Source: Aquilaria yunnanensis (taxonomy: Eukaryota > Streptophyta > Magnoliopsida > Malvales > Thymelaeaceae). From it: a DNA stretch of 64,000 nucleotides. The translations under genes were made by a program, and so were the position numbers. Of this stretch, positions 61,021 to 64,000 are shown one piece after another (positions within the stretch are counted from its first letter, which is position 1; every line of letters starts with the position of its first letter). The stretch covers positions 87,213,501 to 87,277,500 of the forward strand of contig CM077595.1 in NCBI GenBank assembly GCA_039654915.1, read 5' to 3'. The notes beneath the pieces are model-generated. The model was given only the letters and a program-made list of their open reading frames with translations. It was not told the origin of the DNA and made no database searches.

Positions 61021-62845
61021 ATTCTAATTTTTACCCTCAACCTTAATTTTCATATTTTATTACCTTCCATATTTAATAATTTTTTATATCTGGGGATTCT
61101 ATTTTTAATAACTTCCTTTTTTTAGGAACATTCATATTTAGTAAGTCTCATATTCAAATATTGTTATATTTAATAAATTCTATATTTGAGTTCTTCTAAA
61201 ATAAATAACTTCCATATTTAGTAAATTTAATAATCTTGGTAAACAATTGTGAAATTACAACATTGGTCCCTAAACTTTTAAGTATAGTGCAATAAGGTGC
61301 CTCAATTTAAAAAATTTTCATTTTAGTCACTATAATAATTACAACATGGGTCCTTAAACTTTCAAATCTTTGCATTTTCACCTGTAATTTCTAATATTTT
61401 GTAGTTTAATCACTAATATATAATAGTGAACTAGAGTTATATTTTGTAACAATTTCACAATAAAAGTTGGATATCACAGCATAATTATGAAAAATTTTAT
61501 CAATTTTTTAATTTAACATACTAAGAAAAGAAAAATTAACATAAATTAATTGCATAAAAAATTGAATTATTTAATTTAAATTTTAACAAAAATTAAACAA
61601 AAAATTAAATTGATTTAGTGACTTCAGCATATATACTAGTAACTCAAACAAACCCGACTGGTTAACTCAAGTTTGGACTAAAACTCGACCTGAAATTACC
61701 TAAAACTGAAATCAACCTAACCTGTGTTGAACCCAAATAAATTCGACCCAACTCAAACCCGAACCCGAAATTCATTCAAGCTGAAATCAACCCGAACTCA
61801 AATGACCTGACCTGGACCTGAATTCATGCTAACCTAATTAAACTCGAACCTAAATGACCTGACTCAAACCTGACCTAACCCACCCAATTATCATATTTAG
61901 GTACATTACGAGAGGCGAAGGCAGTGGACATTTAGTCTTATATCTGGCTATAATAATCACAAGTATTAACAATTAACTCTAAACTTTAATTGTTTGTTTC
62001 TTTTAGTGAATAGTGTTACAAATTGTTAATCCTAAAATTTTGCATATATTTTTTCAACCGTCAAACTATTCATTTTTCCTAAATTATTGCTAAAAAATTT
62101 CATATGCATAAAACAATTATGCGACAGTTGCTCACTTTTTGAAAACATTTTTTATTTCTAATTGAAACTGTTCATTACCATTTTCAATAAATTCAAACTG
62201 TATAATAACTTTTTGATAATTAAAGAATCATTTAACTTATCATTCTTCTCTTTGTAAACCGTGTTTCCGTTCAATAACTATCTTCAATAAATTTAAAACT
62301 AATGTCAACACATTAATAAATTTTTAGGACTGATTTAAAAAAAATATATGTCAAATTTCAGAACTCAAATGGCAAAGTAGAAGTTTTCGGACTAAAAATG
62401 TCCTCCCACAAATGGTACACAAACTAAGGACAGAAAATTTTTTCTGTATGGGTTGTTTGCCCTTTATTCTTATACTTTCGCAAGTAAATCAAAGAGGCTA
62501 GAAGGGGGTGTGTGCGATTTTTGAATGACAAAGCTTAAGAAAATGGTGTATAGATATACGGGTAATCCTACATCAGAGTGAAGTTAGTTTCATCTCATGC
62601 AAGGCAAACTTTTAATTTCAGATGGCAGTTAAATTGCCTTCTTAATCATTATAAATAAGGGTTAGCGTGAGTGAATCTATGGCACATTTTTATGTATGAT
62701 ATACATTTTGTAATTTAGTCACACGTTGTAAGCTAATTTTCAATACCGGTTATTCAGTTATAGAGATAACCTCATAGACTTACGATTTCGCATCTCTTTA
62801 AAATTGCAGTCATGGCAAAATCACAAATTAGGCGCAATTGATTAT
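61021..62845. other. AT-rich intergenic DNA
   Basis: Contains a second ACCCGA/TGACCTGA-type array (61640-61890) and otherwise AT-rich repeat-derived DNA. No gene is recognised. Confidence 0.45.
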
Positions 62846-63413
62846 GAGTAAATTTCATGAATAGTTCTTAATCTTTAGTCATTGTTTTCTTTTAGTCCCT
62901 AAACTATTAAAAATTCTATTTTAGTCCTAAACCAATTAAAAATGTTTCTTTTTGGTCCTAAATCTATTGAAAACGTTTCATTTTGGTCCTAATTTGATAA
63001 AATTTGATAAATCAAATTATTTTTCCAACAATAACATTTTAGATCATAATTTAAACTATTTGGTAACTATCTTACAATAAATTTAATCTGTGTAATAATT
63101 TTTTTACAGGTAATAAAAAATTGAAATCACATTTTTTTCCCATTGTAAATTGAACTTATTTCATTTAGAAAGAAAAAAACTACTAATTTAAATTATTTAT
63201 TTACTATGAAAAAATAGTAAATTGTTTAAATTTACAGAAAGATAGTTATCAAATATTTAAATTAGAATTTTAAAAGTTTATATCATAAAATTATTCTGAG
63301 TTAATGAATTTCATCTGGTTTAATAGGTTTAGGACCAAAACAGAATATTTAATAGGTTAATGACTAAAAGGAAACAATGTCTAAAGATTAGGGACCATTA
63401 ATGCAATTTACAC
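62846..63413. mobile_element. MULE-like MITE, family copy B
   Basis: Ends GAGTAAATTTCATGAATAG and its inverted counterpart ATTAATGCAATTTACAC. It is flanked by AATTGATTAT (62836-62845) and AATTGATAAT (63414-63423), a 10-base duplication with one mismatch. Several internal blocks match the copy at 5474-6058. It is 568 bases long and non-coding. Confidence 0.8.
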
Positions 63414-63423
63414 AATTGATAAT

Positions 63424-64000
63424 TTATAAAGACTTACCTATGATTAAGGAGTAACCTTACTATAATAATTAAAGAACACAATTTTTCCATAAATGATGAA
63501 GTTGCAAGTGTTAACCTCATCCTAAAGTCTCAACTCAAGTGGTTGAGGCCTAGGATACCATGGTGGAGACGAGAGTTTTGAATCCTGTCTCCACCAAATT
63601 TCTCAGAAACTGTCAGTTATATTGGTTTAATAGCCTTGAAGGACCCAAAAAGTAGACATTCCCCCTTCTATCTATAATGCACCTCCTATCTTTACACAAA
63701 TGCTTCTAATCACAATAATGATAATAATAATAATAACCTCATTATAAACTTGCCGATAGGCTATATGTATAGTAAGGTCGGAAGGATTGAGATTCTACAT
63801 CAAATCATTTCTTTTTCTTCCAATGATTAGATTATAGATTGTAAAACCTTATTAAAAGCTCAAAATTCCTTATCTAACTAATATAAATTTACATAGAAAA
63901 CCAATTATATTGAAATTTTAATTAAAGTTCAAATGTCATAACAATGATGCAACAGACGTTCAAGTCTGAATAGAGTATATATCAATATAACCAATACAAC
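63424..64000. repeat. Intergenic DNA ending in a dispersed repeat cut by the window
   Basis: From about 63740 to the end, several blocks match 29000-29260 (CCAATTATATTGAAA, AAAGTTCAAATGT.ATAA, AATGATGCAACA, ATATCAA.ATAACCAA). The family is not identified and its right end lies outside the window. Confidence 0.55.

Noticed and set aside
1..64000. tRNA, rRNA, CRISPR array or bacterial-type operon
   Set aside because: None seen; direct repeats present are tandem duplications or transposon parts without regular spacers.

Overview
The window is nuclear DNA from a flowering plant, most likely a eudicot. Genes carry many GT-AG introns, the intergenic DNA is AT-rich, and most of the rest is plant-type transposons (Copia, Gypsy-like LTRs, hAT, MULE-like, CACTA, MITEs). 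The species cannot be fixed from the sequence. Three intact protein-coding genes are supported. (1) BRM, the BRAHMA-type SWI/SNF chromatin-remodelling ATPase, lies on the + strand at 9724-19126 in 14 coding exons that sum to 2225 codons plus stop. (2) A UBC4/5/6-type ubiquitin-conjugating E2 lies on the - strand at 19782-21174 in 6 coding exons, 184 aa, convergent with BRM. (3) A 3-exon gene on the - strand at 56941-58254 encodes a 272-aa acidic, AT-hook-like protein that I do not recognise. BRM and the E2 sit side by side, as BRM (AT2G46020) and UBC6 (AT2G46030) do in Arabidopsis by my recollection of the locus numbers, so this looks like retained microsynteny. Layout: 1-334 is the end of a TIR element cut by the window edge. 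471-4430 is a roughly 4-kb TIR element invaded by a Gypsy-like LTR (about 1600-3858, - strand). 4970-8000 holds a tandem duplication and three MITEs. 9000-21350 is the gene island (BRM and E2). 21531-22701 is a second copy of the first TIR family. 22928-26228 is a MITE split by a 2.8-kb solo LTR. 26973-27689 is a non-autonomous hAT. 30036-30410 is a dead fructose-bisphosphate aldolase fragment. About 31829-34012 is a Pack-MULE-like element carrying exons of a Raf-like protein kinase, followed by a related TIR element at 34478-35788. 36170-36500 is a probable F-box gene relic. 38137-39363 is a CACTA MITE. 40143-54496 is a complete but degenerate Copia element on the - strand (LTRs, TSD, PBS, PPT, gag, protease, integrase, RT, RNase H), with a 4.46-kb hAT element in its gag and a probable solo Gypsy LTR in its leader. 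56.9-58.3 kb is the third gene. 59.3-64 kb is repeat-rich, with a hAT-like MITE, degenerate telomere-like DNA, another MULE-like MITE and a dispersed repeat cut by the window end. BRM uses ATP hydrolysis to reposition nucleosomes, and the E2 transfers ubiquitin. Nothing in the sequence shows that they work together; their adjacency is positional. I found no tRNA, rRNA, CRISPR or prokaryote-type operon. The most unusual material is the layered transposon record, the kinase-bearing MULE, the GC-AG intron in BRM, the tandem splice acceptor in the third gene and the telomere-like block.
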